Shown here: in pieces, positions 1 through 8,407 of the stretch | How positions within the stretch are numbered: position 1 is the first letter of the stretch | How the letters are laid out: every line of letters begins with the position of its first letter | Assembly: GCA_902797235.1 (NCBI GenBank) | Contig: CADBSB010000146.1 | Location: 1-33,488 of the forward strand | Reading direction: 5' to 3' | DNA: 33,488 bases | From: an uncultured Ruminococcus sp. | GTDB taxonomy: Bacteria; Bacillota; Clostridia; Oscillospirales; CAG-272 | Position numbers and translations under genes: made by a program | Notes under the pieces: model-generated | Database searches by the model: none | Seen by the model: the letters and a program-made list of their open reading frames with translations, nothing else | Told to the model about the DNA's origin: nothing

Positions 1-21
1 GGACCGGTGTTCGCCTCATCC

Positions 22-57
22 ACCACTTCGTGGTCCCCCTTCCCCAACGGGGGAAGG
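22..57. repeat. Two-hairpin intergenic repeat element, copy A
   Basis: Two adjacent perfect stem-loops are visible: ACCAC-TTC-GTGGT at 22-34 and CCTTCCCC-AACG-GGGGAAGG at 38-57. On the minus strand the order is the GC-rich stem, then the GAA-loop stem, then GGATGAGG. The element at 26902-26947 has the same architecture with different arm sequences. I infer a dispersed short palindromic repeat. The left boundary may lie outside the window. Confidence 0.6.
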
Positions 58-60
58 TAA

Positions 61-84
61 AGCCGCCGGGTAAAACCGGCGGCT
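61..84 (-). terminator. Hairpin downstream of the surface-protein gene
   Basis: A perfect 9-bp stem (AGCCGCCGG / CCGGCGGCT) with a 6-nt loop lies 17 bp beyond the stop codon of the 102-1730 gene. On the minus strand it is followed only by a short T run (TTTACC), so it is a weak intrinsic terminator at best. It probably ends the gltX-glnS-surface protein transcript. Confidence 0.6.
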
Positions 85-101
85 GTAATCAGCTTAACTG
101 T

Positions 102-1730
102 TTATTTTTTCTTCTTTGCCACTATGACGATGACTATCGCCGCGACGGCGACGACCGCAACGCCTATAACGACGTAGATTATCCACGTGTTGTTGGTCTT
201 CGTCGGCTCGGACGATTTGCCGTTGTCCTTTGTCGTCGCAGCGTTGTCAGTCGTCTGTGTGGGCTCTGTCGCCGTATTATCCGCGGTTGTATCGTTTGTC
301 GGCTCTGTCACGGTTTCGGTCGGGGTGGTGGCTTCCGTCGTATCGTCGCCCACCTCGCCGCCGATTTCCTTGACGTAGTCGGGATCGAGCTCAACGTTTA
401 CGCCCCCGGCCTTGAACATCGCGGCGTCCTCATACGTCTTGAAGAAGCCCGCGGCGTAGACCGTTATAAACGCCTCGTCCGGGTCGGACGTTCCGCCGTC
501 GTACGCGTCGAAACGGAGCTTTAACACGTAGCCCTCATAGCCTACGTTGTCTCCGAGCTCGGCTACGGCGACCTGATTGCCCTCGACCTCAAAATAATCG
601 TACTTTACGCTGTAATTTCCGGTATAGTCCGAAACGCCCTCGGTCGCGCAGTAGAATATCTCGCCGCCCTGATACGGATCGTTCGTTTTAAGATACATCG
701 CAAAGAACGGATATTCCTCGGCGGGTACTTTTATCTGAGAAGAAATGTTCCAGGTTATGTACGGGTCGTTGCTTTCGTCAAACGTAAACGTTACGCTTCC
801 GTCGTCGTTCGTTTCAAAGTGCATATCGTGCGGGCTTGAAAGCTTGGTTATATCTATAAGCACCGCGTCGCCCGAAGCCTCGGGTACGGGAGCCTTCGTC
901 GTGACCTCGCCGTTCGGGTTCGGGTCTACGAGCGCCGCGCCGCCGAATACGGTCTCACCGGACATTACAAGACGGTTCGTTCCGCAGATATTGTCGTCAC
1001 GGTTGTTTATAACACCCGAGCCCCATTCAAGCCAGTTCTGCCATTTGTTGCTGTTTTCGCCTTCCGTCGCGGTGAGAAGCGCCGCGGCTACGCCGTACGA
1101 CGTGCCTACGTGAGGCGTATCGTAAACAAGCTCATCCCACGGGATGAAGACCTCGTACGTGGTCGTCGTGCCGTCGTTTGACGCGCCGTATTTGCCGCCC
1201 TCGCTCTGGAGCGCCATGCCTTCCATTATGCCGTGCCAGCAGTACGCGTAGCAGTCGCCGTCGTCCTTGCAGTACGCAAACGCAAATTCCTGATAGTCCT
1301 CGGAATAGTTGTTGTCTCGGCTCGGGGAAGCGAAAAGTCCCTGATCCTCGGTGCATCCGTACGGGTCAAGACGCATCTGTAAGCAGTCGCCGTTCCAGAT
1401 CTGCGCGCCGTCAACGTTGTCGTTGCAAGGGCTCGTGTCAGGCGTCTGCGCCGCGATGTAAAGACCGTCGAACGTATATCTGAACCAGATCGTGAACTCA
1501 ACGTCGGTCTGATCGTCCTTGCTTACGTCCGTCTGCGGATTTTCGGGGTACTTGATATGCGCGACAGTGGGCTGACCCCATTCTTCAACGGTCACCTTGC
1601 CGTCGATCTCGGGCAGCTTGTCAAACTGCAGCGCCTGTACCGTGGCAAACGCCTCTTCTTCCGCACCTACGATAACGCAGAGGGAGAATACAAGTGCAAG
1701 TACCATAAATAATGAGAATACTTTTTTCAT
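102..1730 (-). CDS. Secreted, membrane-anchored protein with CBM9/DOMON-like carbohydrate-binding domain
   Basis: The 542-residue product starts with a signal peptide (MKKVFSLFMVLALVFSL, cleavage near VGA-EEE). Residues about 35-260 resemble the CBM9-like/DOMON-like fold found on surface glycan-binding proteins: an IDGKVTVEEWG opening, a WFRYTFDGLYIAA strand and a YEVFIPWDEL strand. A second beta-rich domain spans about 290-445. A Thr/Pro/Asn-rich stalk (about 458-510) leads to a C-terminal hydrophobic helix ending in KKKK, so the protein should be held on the outer face of the membrane by this helix; I see no LPXTG sorting motif. The start has an AAAGGAT ribosome site 6-7 bp upstream. Only 25 bp separate it from glnS and no promoter is visible in the gap, so it is probably co-transcribed with the synthetase genes. 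The ligand cannot be read from sequence. Confidence 0.75.
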   Translation of the reverse strand: MKKVFSLFMVLALVFSLCVIVGAEEEAFATVQALQFDKLPEIDGKVTVEEWGQPTVAHIKYPENPQTDVSKDDQTDVEFTIWFRYTFDGLYIAAQTPDTSPCNDNVDGAQIWNGDCLQMRLDPYGCTEDQGLFASPSRDNNYSEDYQEFAFAYCKDDGDCYAYCWHGIMEGMALQSEGGKYGASNDGTTTTYEVFIPWDELVYDTPHVGTSYGVAAALLTATEGENSNKWQNWLEWGSGVINNRDDNICGTNRLVMSGETVFGGAALVDPNPNGEVTTKAPVPEASGDAVLIDITKLSSPHDMHFETNDDGSVTFTFDESNDPYITWNISSQIKVPAEEYPFFAMYLKTNDPYQGGEIFYCATEGVSDYTGNYSVKYDYFEVEGNQVAVAELGDNVGYEGYVLKLRFDAYDGGTSDPDEAFITVYAAGFFKTYEDAAMFKAGGVNVELDPDYVKEIGGEVGDDTTEATTPTETVTEPTNDTTADNTATEPTQTTDNAATTKDNGKSSEPTKTNNTWIIYVVIGVAVVAVAAIVIVIVAKKKK

Positions 1731-1755
1731 AACGTGATCCTTTCTTTTTTTTTGT

Positions 1756-3396
1756 TTATTGGAGCTTAAAGCTGTCTTTAAGCGTTACGATCCTGTTATA
1801 CGTGTTTACATTTTTACTGTCGAGCGTGAAGTAGCCGAGCCGGACGAACTGGAATTTGTCGCCCTGCTTCGCGTCCTTCATAGACGGCTCGAGGCGGATG
1901 TCCTTAATTACAGTCTTTGAATTCGGGTTGAGATATTTTTCGTATTCGGACGAATCTATCTCGTTCATGTTCTCGTACGTGAACAGACGGTCGAACAGCT
2001 GTGCGTCCGCCTTTATGCAGTGATCCGCGGACAGCCAGTGTATCGTGCCCTTGATCTTTCTGCCGTCCGTCGGCATACCGTTGCCCGTTTCAAGATCGGC
2101 GGTGCAGTGTACCTCCGTCACGTTTCCGTCATCATCCGTCTTTATCTCGGTGCACTTGACGATGTAAGAGCCCATGAGCCTTACCTCGCCGTCCGGCTTC
2201 ATACGGAAAAACTTGGGAGGCGGATCGGCGGACACGTCGTCGCGGTCTATATAAATGTGCTTTGAGAACGGCACCTTTCTTGTTCCCGCGTTTTCATCGT
2301 TCGGATTGTTCGGCAGATCGAAATATTCGACACGTCCGTCCTCGTAATTGTCAATCACTACCTTTACGGGATCGAGTACGGCTATGCGGCGCGTCGCCGT
2401 TCTGTTCAGCTCCTCGCGCACGCAGTAGTCGAGCAGACCGATGTCTACGAGGCTGTTCGATTTTGCAACGCCCACTCTGTCTATAAAGTCGAGCACGGAG
2501 CCCGGTGTGAAGCCCCTTCTGCGCAGACCGCAGAGCGTGGGCATACGCGGATCGTCCCATCCGTCGACGAGACCGGTCTCGACTAAGTGACGGAGGAAGC
2601 GCTTGCTCATGACCGTGTGCGTGACGTTCAGGCGCGCGAATTCTATCTGTCTCGGCTTCGACGGCAGATCGACGTGGTCGCGTACCCAGTTGTAAAGCGG
2701 TCTGTGATCCTCGTATTCAAGCGAGCAGAGGCTGTGCGTTATGCCCTCTATCATATCCTGTATCGGATGCGCAAAGTCGTACATCGGGAATATGCACCAT
2801 TTCGTGCCCTGCCTGTGATGTTCAACGTAGCGGATGCGGTATAAGACCGGGTCGCGCATATTGAAGTTGCCGCTGCCGAGATCTATTTTTGCGCGGAGCG
2901 TGTATTTTCCCTCGGGGAATTCGCCCGCTTTCATACGCCTGAACAGATCGAGGCTTTCCTCTTTGGGTCTGTCGCGGTAGGGAGACCTTGCGGGCGTGGT
3001 AAGGTCGCCGCGGTAGTCTCTGAATTCATCGGCGGAGAGCTCGCAGACGTACGCGTCGCCGTTCATTATGAGCTTTTCGGCAAGCTCGTACTGAATGTCG
3101 AAATAGTCTGAGCCGTAATAAAATCTGTCGCCCCAGTCAAAGCCGAGCCAGTGTATGTCCTCTTTTATCGCGTCGACGAATTCCGTATCCTCTTTCGCGG
3201 GGTTCGTGTCGTCCATCCGGAGATTGCACTCGCCGCCGTATTTAAGCGCCGTGCCGAAATCTATGACCATAGCCTTGCAGTGGCCTATGTGCAAATATCC
3301 GTTCGGCTCCGGCGGGAAGCGCGTGTGTATCTTCATTCCGGGATTGTTCAGCAGATCCTCATCTATAAAATCGTGTATAAAGTTAGATGTTTCCAT
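1756..3396 (-). CDS. glnS: Glutamine-tRNA ligase
   Basis: This class I aminoacyl-tRNA synthetase of 546 residues charges tRNA-Gln directly with glutamine. The HIGH signature is PPEPNGYLHIGHCKA near residues 28-42, followed by the GlnRS-typical MRDD-like motif RMDDTNPAKEDTEF. The second signature is VMSKRFL (about 263-269). The C-terminal beta-barrel anticodon-binding region ends in QFVRLGYFTLDSK, as in bacterial GlnRS. The length is normal for the family. It lies 19 bp downstream of gltX on the same strand and shares its promoter. A bacterium with this gene does not need the Glu-tRNA-Gln amidation route, although that cannot be excluded from this window. GlnRS entered bacteria by transfer from eukaryotes (established knowledge). 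Confidence 0.96.
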   Translation of the reverse strand: METSNFIHDFIDEDLLNNPGMKIHTRFPPEPNGYLHIGHCKAMVIDFGTALKYGGECNLRMDDTNPAKEDTEFVDAIKEDIHWLGFDWGDRFYYGSDYFDIQYELAEKLIMNGDAYVCELSADEFRDYRGDLTTPARSPYRDRPKEESLDLFRRMKAGEFPEGKYTLRAKIDLGSGNFNMRDPVLYRIRYVEHHRQGTKWCIFPMYDFAHPIQDMIEGITHSLCSLEYEDHRPLYNWVRDHVDLPSKPRQIEFARLNVTHTVMSKRFLRHLVETGLVDGWDDPRMPTLCGLRRRGFTPGSVLDFIDRVGVAKSNSLVDIGLLDYCVREELNRTATRRIAVLDPVKVVIDNYEDGRVEYFDLPNNPNDENAGTRKVPFSKHIYIDRDDVSADPPPKFFRMKPDGEVRLMGSYIVKCTEIKTDDDGNVTEVHCTADLETGNGMPTDGRKIKGTIHWLSADHCIKADAQLFDRLFTYENMNEIDSSEYEKYLNPNSKTVIKDIRLEPSMKDAKQGDKFQFVRLGYFTLDSKNVNTYNRIVTLKDSFKLQ

Positions 3397-3415
3397 TTAT
3401 ATGCCTTTCAGTTGT

Positions 3416-5089
3416 TTATTTGAGCAGCTCGATACAGTTGTTTATACGCTGTACCGTTTTGTCCTTACCGAGGATCTTTATCACCTCGTACAGATCCGGG
3501 GAGTTCTGCCGTCCCGTCACCGCTATGCGGATAAACGACGCGACGTCGCCGACGTGACCCTTGTATTTCTCCGGCTCTTTTTTGTATAGCTTCGTTTCGC
3601 GGGCGTAGCCGATCTGCTCGGCTATGTCCTTGCACTTATCAAACCACGCGGTCTGGTCGTCCTGTTCGTCATACGTTTCAACGAATTTTGTAAGCGCGGT
3701 CTTGATATCCTCTTTGTCCTTATCCTCGGGCATTTTGTCCTCGCGGCAAAAATATCTGTCGTAGAAGAACGCCATGTAGGGCTTAACGTCCGCCCACGTT
3801 GCAAAATCCTTTCTCGGCTTTGCGCCGCCTCTGCCTATCGCAAGTATCTTCTGCGCGTACTCGGGCTTTGCGGTGAGCGTCATATAAAAGAAGTTGTCTT
3901 CTTCCTTTGCGTACTCGACAACGCCGTTATAGACCTCGGCGGCCGTCATTTTGCTTATCACGTTCTTTGAAACGTCGTTTAATTTCTCCGTGTCGAACAG
4001 ACAGCCGGACGCGCTCATTTTTTTGATCGAAAACGGGAAATCGCGCCAGTTTTTGTCCGGATTCTGCATATGCCACTCCTCGAAATTGGAGTTCAGAAGC
4101 GTCATTACGTACTCGTTTACCGCAGGGACGGAATAGCCCATTTTGCGGTAATCGTCAAGATTTGCGCCCATGTCGCGCTTGGAGAGCTTCTTTTTGTTGC
4201 CGTTTTCGTCCAAGCGCATAAGCTGGGCGATGTGCATATATTTCGGCAATTTAAATCCGAGATAGCGGAAAAGCATTATATGCTTCGATAAGCTCGGCAG
4301 CCATTCCTCTCCGCGTATGACGTGCGTCGTGCGCATAAGGTGGTCGTCTATCGCGTGGGCGAAGTGATAAGTCGGTATGCCGTCCGATTTCAGAAGCACG
4401 ACGTCCTCGTCGTTTTCGGGTATCTCAAGCGGACCTTTTACAAGATCGGTGAATTTTATCTTCTTTTCGGGGTCGCCGTCAGCTCTTGCAAACAACGCGA
4501 ATTTGTGGCCGGCGGCAAGCTCTTCCTCGACCTGCTCCATCGTAAACTGCCGGCGGGCTATCATGGCCTCGCGGCGAGCCTCCGCGTCCTGCTCCCAGTT
4601 CACGCTCTTTATCTCGGCCTTTTTGTCGGCGGCTTTCAGCTCGTCAAGCTCCTCGTCGGTCGAAAACACGGGGTACGCAACGCCGTCCTGCACTAACTTT
4701 TTCGCGTAAACGTGGTAAATATCGACGCGCTTGCTCTGCGTGTAGGGGCCGTACGCGCCCTTGTCGCCGTCGGCGGTAACGCCCTCGTCAAAATCGAGAC
4801 CGTAATATGATAATATCTTCGTTATGAATTCGGCCGCGCCCTCAACCTCGCGCCTGGAATCGGTGTCCTCGATGCGCAGGTAAAACACGCCGCCCGACTG
4901 ATGCGCGAGCCGCTCCGCGACCGTGGCGGGGAAGAGCCCGCCGAAATGGAAGAAGCCCGTCGGCGACGGAGCGATCCTCGTCACCTTCGCGCCCTCAGGC
5001 AAATTTCTTTCCGGATATTTCGCCTCCAGGTCCTTTGGCGTCAAAACGACGTCCGGAAAAAGCATATCCGCTAATCTGTTGTAGTCCAT
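3416..5089 (-). CDS. gltX: Glutamate-tRNA ligase
   Basis: This class I synthetase charges tRNA-Glu. I place the start at the ATG at 5087-5089 (MDYNRLADML), which has AAGGAAG 5 bp upstream. An in-frame upstream start would add 20 residues encoded by the promoter and untranslated leader and is rejected. The product is 557 residues. The HIGH-like motif is APSPTGFFHFGGL, with HF replacing the usual HI. The KMSKS-like motif is KKLSKRDMG. The motif YLRIEDTDSRREVEGA, which contacts glutamate and ATP, is intact. It is longer than the usual 470-500 residues, mainly through inserts in the middle and an acidic/lysine-rich C-terminal half. It is the first gene of the gltX-glnS-surface protein unit. A longer divergent GltX beside a dedicated GlnRS suggests discrimination against tRNA-Gln, which is inference. 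Confidence 0.94.
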   Translation of the reverse strand: MDYNRLADMLFPDVVLTPKDLEAKYPERNLPEGAKVTRIAPSPTGFFHFGGLFPATVAERLAHQSGGVFYLRIEDTDSRREVEGAAEFITKILSYYGLDFDEGVTADGDKGAYGPYTQSKRVDIYHVYAKKLVQDGVAYPVFSTDEELDELKAADKKAEIKSVNWEQDAEARREAMIARRQFTMEQVEEELAAGHKFALFARADGDPEKKIKFTDLVKGPLEIPENDEDVVLLKSDGIPTYHFAHAIDDHLMRTTHVIRGEEWLPSLSKHIMLFRYLGFKLPKYMHIAQLMRLDENGNKKKLSKRDMGANLDDYRKMGYSVPAVNEYVMTLLNSNFEEWHMQNPDKNWRDFPFSIKKMSASGCLFDTEKLNDVSKNVISKMTAAEVYNGVVEYAKEEDNFFYMTLTAKPEYAQKILAIGRGGAKPRKDFATWADVKPYMAFFYDRYFCREDKMPEDKDKEDIKTALTKFVETYDEQDDQTAWFDKCKDIAEQIGYARETKLYKKEPEKYKGHVGDVASFIRIAVTGRQNSPDLYEVIKILGKDKTVQRINNCIELLK

Positions 5090-5120
5090 ATATTTCTTCC
5101 TTACAGTATTATTCTTATTT

Positions 5121-5149
5121 ATTATACAACAAAATATAATAAAAATCAA
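5121..5149 (-). promoter_or_regulatory. Sigma-A promoter of the gltX-glnS operon
   Basis: On the minus strand the -35 box TTGATT (5144-5149) and the -10 box TATAAT (5121-5126) are exactly 17 bp apart. The predicted transcript starts near 5114, about 25 nt ahead of the gltX ATG. There is no room for a T-box leader. Confidence 0.8.
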
Positions 5150-5183
5150 GTGGTAAAATGAAAAAAAGAATCGGGGAAAACCG

Positions 5184-5224
5184 CAAAAAGAAAGGCGGGA
5201 CCGTCTGTCCGTGACGGTCCCGCC
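5184..5224 (-). terminator. Intrinsic terminator of the nucleoside operon
   Basis: A perfect 12-bp stem (GGCGGGACCGTC / GACGGTCCCGCC, 5194-5224) lies just after the stop of the DUF4838 lipoprotein gene. It is followed on the minus strand by TTTCTTTTTG (5184-5193). Confidence 0.88.
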
Positions 5225-5231
5225 ATGTGTT

Positions 5232-7097
5232 TTACCAGCTTGAAAGCGGTTTTGTGAAATCCGGGTCGGTGGGGATCCTTACGCCCTCGCGGTAGAAGCC
5301 TATATGATATTTTACCATAAGATCGTACAGGCTTTTCAATTTTCCGCTTGAATCATCGTCCCATTTGAGTATGAGCTCCGCGTATTTTACCTGAAGCGAC
5401 GATTTTTCCACGTTCGGCTTATGCTCGTCGTCCGCGGCGTCGTACGCCTTTTGCCACAACTCCAAATACTCGTTCATCTTTTCCTGCTTCTGCGCCTTTG
5501 TCTTTGCGCCCTCGAACAAAACGGTCTTGTCAAGCGCGTCGTATATGCCCATGTGCTTGTTTACGGGTTTATCCGATACCCTGTCAATATACTCGCGTAT
5601 GTACTGCCAGCCGTCGCCGTAGTAGCCCTGCAAAAAATCGTCCATGCACTCGTAGTACTGCTCGCGCGTCATGTCCGGATCCCACATCACCTTTGACAAA
5701 AGATACGCGCGCAGCTCTCCGAACTCGCCCGAAAAGCCCTGACCGTTGCCCTGTTCAAACAGTCCGATTACGTTGTGATCGACGAAAAATCTCACGTTGT
5801 CGTACAGAACTTTCAGATTCGGGAACGGATTTACGTAGTATAAAAAGTCAGTCGTGTAGTCCCAGATAAACAGATTGCTGCATATTTTAGACCACGCCTC
5901 TATATCCGCGGCGAATTCCTTGTTTGATCTGCAATTGCTGTCAAGCGTGTGCGCGAAGCAGCATTCGATCGAGCAGAGGCGGATTATCACGTTGTCCGCC
6001 GGTTTTATGTTTTTCGGCGCTTTTCTCGTGTATCTGTACGCGAGAGTGTCCACGTAAACGCCCGGAAATTCGTCCTTTATGTCGTTCGCTATCTTGTTTA
6101 CGAACGTCAACAGCGACCCCATCGGCGTGCCTTCTTCGTCGTCTATCTTTTTGCAGTTCTCGCATTGACAGCCGAGACCGTCCGCGTAAGAATCGTTCTG
6201 CGAGACGGATATTATCTTCGCGTCGGGATTATCACGCAGCAGTTTTCTCACGTTGCCGAGCACCTTTTCGTAAACCGCCGGGTCGGTCAGACACGGCTGG
6301 ACGTTCGGCGTTTTCGGAGTGTCCGCAAGCAGGGGCAGGGAATGGACGAACTGCCCGGCGTAAGAGATCATCTCGCCGCGGCCGTCCATTTTTCTGTTTA
6401 TCGAACCGTTTATCTTCCGCTTTGCTGCGAACGCTGCGGTGAACGTATCATACCAGAACGTGTCGCGGTTTATGAGCTTCGGTGAAAACGTGACGCACGT
6501 ATCGGCTTTTATATCTATGTGTTTAGAATATTTTACGTCCTCGAATTTTGAGGAGTAAAACCTCCACCCGACCATATCTTCAAGAAAGCTGTAAACGGCG
6601 TACATCGCGCCGGTGCTCGTCTGTCCGGTGAGGTACAGTCTCCCGCCGTCGAATACTATCGCGTAGCCGTTGTTTTTCAGGTCTTTACATTCGTCCGCCA
6701 CCTTCTGCGTGTCGCGGTCGGTCTTGCCTACGCATATCTCGTGCGCAAAGCGCTGTGTCGCGGGCATCGCGGGTATTTCCATATCCGTCGCGCGCCTTAT
6801 GTATTTCGATAAATCCTCCGCGGCGTTGCTTATCGTTTTGTCGCCCGGCTCGTAGACTATCGTGTATTCCGATATATCCACTCCGCCTATCGTCAGTTTC
6901 TTTACGTGCGCTCCGTCCCATTTCATTTCATATTCCTCCGTTTCCGCCGGTTCTGTTTCGGTCTCTGTCTCGGTTTCTGTTACCGTCTCCGTCTCTTTTT
7001 CAGTCTCCGTCGCAGTTTCGGGCGGTTTTACCGCGTTTGTGCAGGCGGTGAGCAGAAATAAAGCGGATAAATGCATACATAATATGGTTTTTTTCAT
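5232..7097 (-). CDS. DUF4838-type lipoprotein with a Thr-Glu repeat linker
   Basis: The 621-residue product has a lipoprotein signal (hydrophobic core, then LLTAC) and should be lipid-anchored outside the cell. Residues about 29-55 are a (Thr-Glu)n linker. The remainder resembles DUF4838 proteins, with an N-terminal domain like that of alpha-glucuronidases (about 60-200; AMYAVYSFLEDMVGWRFYS) and then a barrel-like region carrying QNDSYADGLGCQCENCKK. DUF4838 is associated with glycan processing in polysaccharide loci (family knowledge), but I cannot name catalytic residues. Its start codon overlaps the pdp stop by 4 bp (ATGA), and it is the last gene before the operon terminator, so it is translationally coupled to nucleoside catabolism. 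That context is unexpected: this slot would more usually hold a nucleoside-binding lipoprotein or transporter. Its function here is unknown. Confidence 0.72.
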   Translation of the reverse strand: MKKTILCMHLSALFLLTACTNAVKPPETATETEKETETVTETETETETEPAETEEYEMKWDGAHVKKLTIGGVDISEYTIVYEPGDKTISNAAEDLSKYIRRATDMEIPAMPATQRFAHEICVGKTDRDTQKVADECKDLKNNGYAIVFDGGRLYLTGQTSTGAMYAVYSFLEDMVGWRFYSSKFEDVKYSKHIDIKADTCVTFSPKLINRDTFWYDTFTAAFAAKRKINGSINRKMDGRGEMISYAGQFVHSLPLLADTPKTPNVQPCLTDPAVYEKVLGNVRKLLRDNPDAKIISVSQNDSYADGLGCQCENCKKIDDEEGTPMGSLLTFVNKIANDIKDEFPGVYVDTLAYRYTRKAPKNIKPADNVIIRLCSIECCFAHTLDSNCRSNKEFAADIEAWSKICSNLFIWDYTTDFLYYVNPFPNLKVLYDNVRFFVDHNVIGLFEQGNGQGFSGEFGELRAYLLSKVMWDPDMTREQYYECMDDFLQGYYGDGWQYIREYIDRVSDKPVNKHMGIYDALDKTVLFEGAKTKAQKQEKMNEYLELWQKAYDAADDEHKPNVEKSSLQVKYAELILKWDDDSSGKLKSLYDLMVKYHIGFYREGVRIPTDPDFTKPLSSW

Positions 7098-8395
7098 CTT
7101 ATTATCTTATATATAAGCGGGCGTTTTTCGGGCTTTTCGTCGCCGAATTTGACGGCCGATCTGAAAACGTCCTCAGCGTCCTTTATCTTTGAAACGTCGG
7201 AGGTGTGCAGATAACAAAGCGCCTCGCCTTTCTTTACCTTGTCGCCCGGTTTTTTGCACAGCACTATGCCCGCCGCCGGGTCGATCTTGTCCTCCTTAGA
7301 CGCGCGTCCGGCGCCTAAGATCATCGCGGACGTACCTATAAGCTCCGCGTTCGTCTCCGTCAGATACCCGTCCTTATCGGATAACACCGGGTACATAAGC
7401 GGTGCGGACGGCAGATACGACGTGTCGTCTATACATCTGACGTCGCCGCCCTGCGCGCCGAGCCATTCCCTCATTTTGTTAAGCGCGGCGCCGCTGTCTA
7501 TCGCCTCGACTACAAGCTTCTTTGCGTCGTCGACCGGTATTTTTTTGAAAAGCGCGACCATTTCGGAGGACAGCTCAACGCAAACGTCGTATAATTCGTC
7601 CTTCTGCTCGCCTTTCAGCACCTGTATGGATTCCTTTACCTCAAGCGCGTTTCCGATATTGTTGCCGAGAGGGACGTTCATATCGGTCAAAACAGCCGTG
7701 ACGTTCCTGCCGCACCCGCGGCCTATCTTCACCATATTGTCCGCTAAAATTTCAGCGTCTTCCGTCGTTTTCATAAACGCGCCGCTGCCGTATTTGACGT
7801 CAAGCACTATGTTTTTCGATCCCGCGGCGAGCTTTTTGCTCATTATGCTCGACGTTATAAGCGGGATAGAGTTGACGGTCGCCGTCACGTCGCGCAGGGC
7901 GTACAGCTTTTTGTCCGCGGGCGTTAAATTTCCCGTCTGACCTATAACGGCTATACCGATGCGCTTTGACTGCGAAATGAATTCTTCTTCGGATAGCGAG
8001 GTGCGGTAGCCCGGTATCGCTTCCAGTTTATCCACCGTGCCGCCCGTGTGTCCGAGGCCGCGGCCGGACATTTTAGTCACCACGCCTCCGAGGCTTGCGA
8101 CGACCGGCGCGACGATAAGCGTCGTCTTGTCTCCCACGCCGCCCGTGGAATGCTTATCGGCGGTAAGCTCGCCGAACATGGACAGATCGAGCGTGTCGCC
8201 GGATTTTGCCATACATTCGGTCAAAGTCACCGTCTCCGCCTCCGTCATGCCGCGGAAATATATCGCCATACAGAGCGCGGACGCCTGATAATCCGGTATC
8301 TCGCCCTTCGTATAGCCTTCTATGAAAAAGCTTATCTCCTCCTTTGTCAGTTCTTTTCCGTCGCGCTTTTTTTCAATTACGTCGTACATCCTCAT
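7094..8395 (-). CDS. pdp: Pyrimidine-nucleoside phosphorylase
   Basis: The enzyme splits uridine, deoxyuridine and thymidine with phosphate into base and (deoxy)ribose-1-phosphate in the cytoplasm. The 433-residue product has the thymidine/pyrimidine phosphorylase signature SGRGLGHTGGTVDKLEAIPG (about 110-129), the KHSTGGVGDKTT phosphate-binding segment (about 81-91) and the C-terminal domain ending in RPLIYKIIR. The length is typical of Bacillus-type Pdp. The ribosome site is AGGAGG directly after the TAG of the upstream deoB-cdd gene, only 12 bp from the ATG. The two genes are in the same reading frame, so one TAG separates Pdp from the DeoB-Cdd protein. The stop overlaps the next gene by 4 bp. 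Pdp and AnmK-type relatives cannot be confused here, but a thymidine-specific DeoA is possible. Confidence 0.93.
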   Translation of the reverse strand: MRMYDVIEKKRDGKELTKEEISFFIEGYTKGEIPDYQASALCMAIYFRGMTEAETVTLTECMAKSGDTLDLSMFGELTADKHSTGGVGDKTTLIVAPVVASLGGVVTKMSGRGLGHTGGTVDKLEAIPGYRTSLSEEEFISQSKRIGIAVIGQTGNLTPADKKLYALRDVTATVNSIPLITSSIMSKKLAAGSKNIVLDVKYGSGAFMKTTEDAEILADNMVKIGRGCGRNVTAVLTDMNVPLGNNIGNALEVKESIQVLKGEQKDELYDVCVELSSEMVALFKKIPVDDAKKLVVEAIDSGAALNKMREWLGAQGGDVRCIDDTSYLPSAPLMYPVLSDKDGYLTETNAELIGTSAMILGAGRASKEDKIDPAAGIVLCKKPGDKVKKGEALCYLHTSDVSKIKDAEDVFRSAVKFGDEKPEKRPLIYKIIR

Positions 8396-8407
8396 GGTAT
8401 TTTCCTC

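Noticed and set aside
30..524. Plus-strand frame at the left edge
   Set aside because: Overlaps the hairpin repeat and lies antisense to the 3' end of the surface-protein gene; no motif.
5090..5160. T-box or other riboswitch ahead of the tRNA synthetase genes gltX and argS
   Set aside because: The predicted leaders are only about 25-30 nt long because good sigma-A promoters lie close to the start codons.
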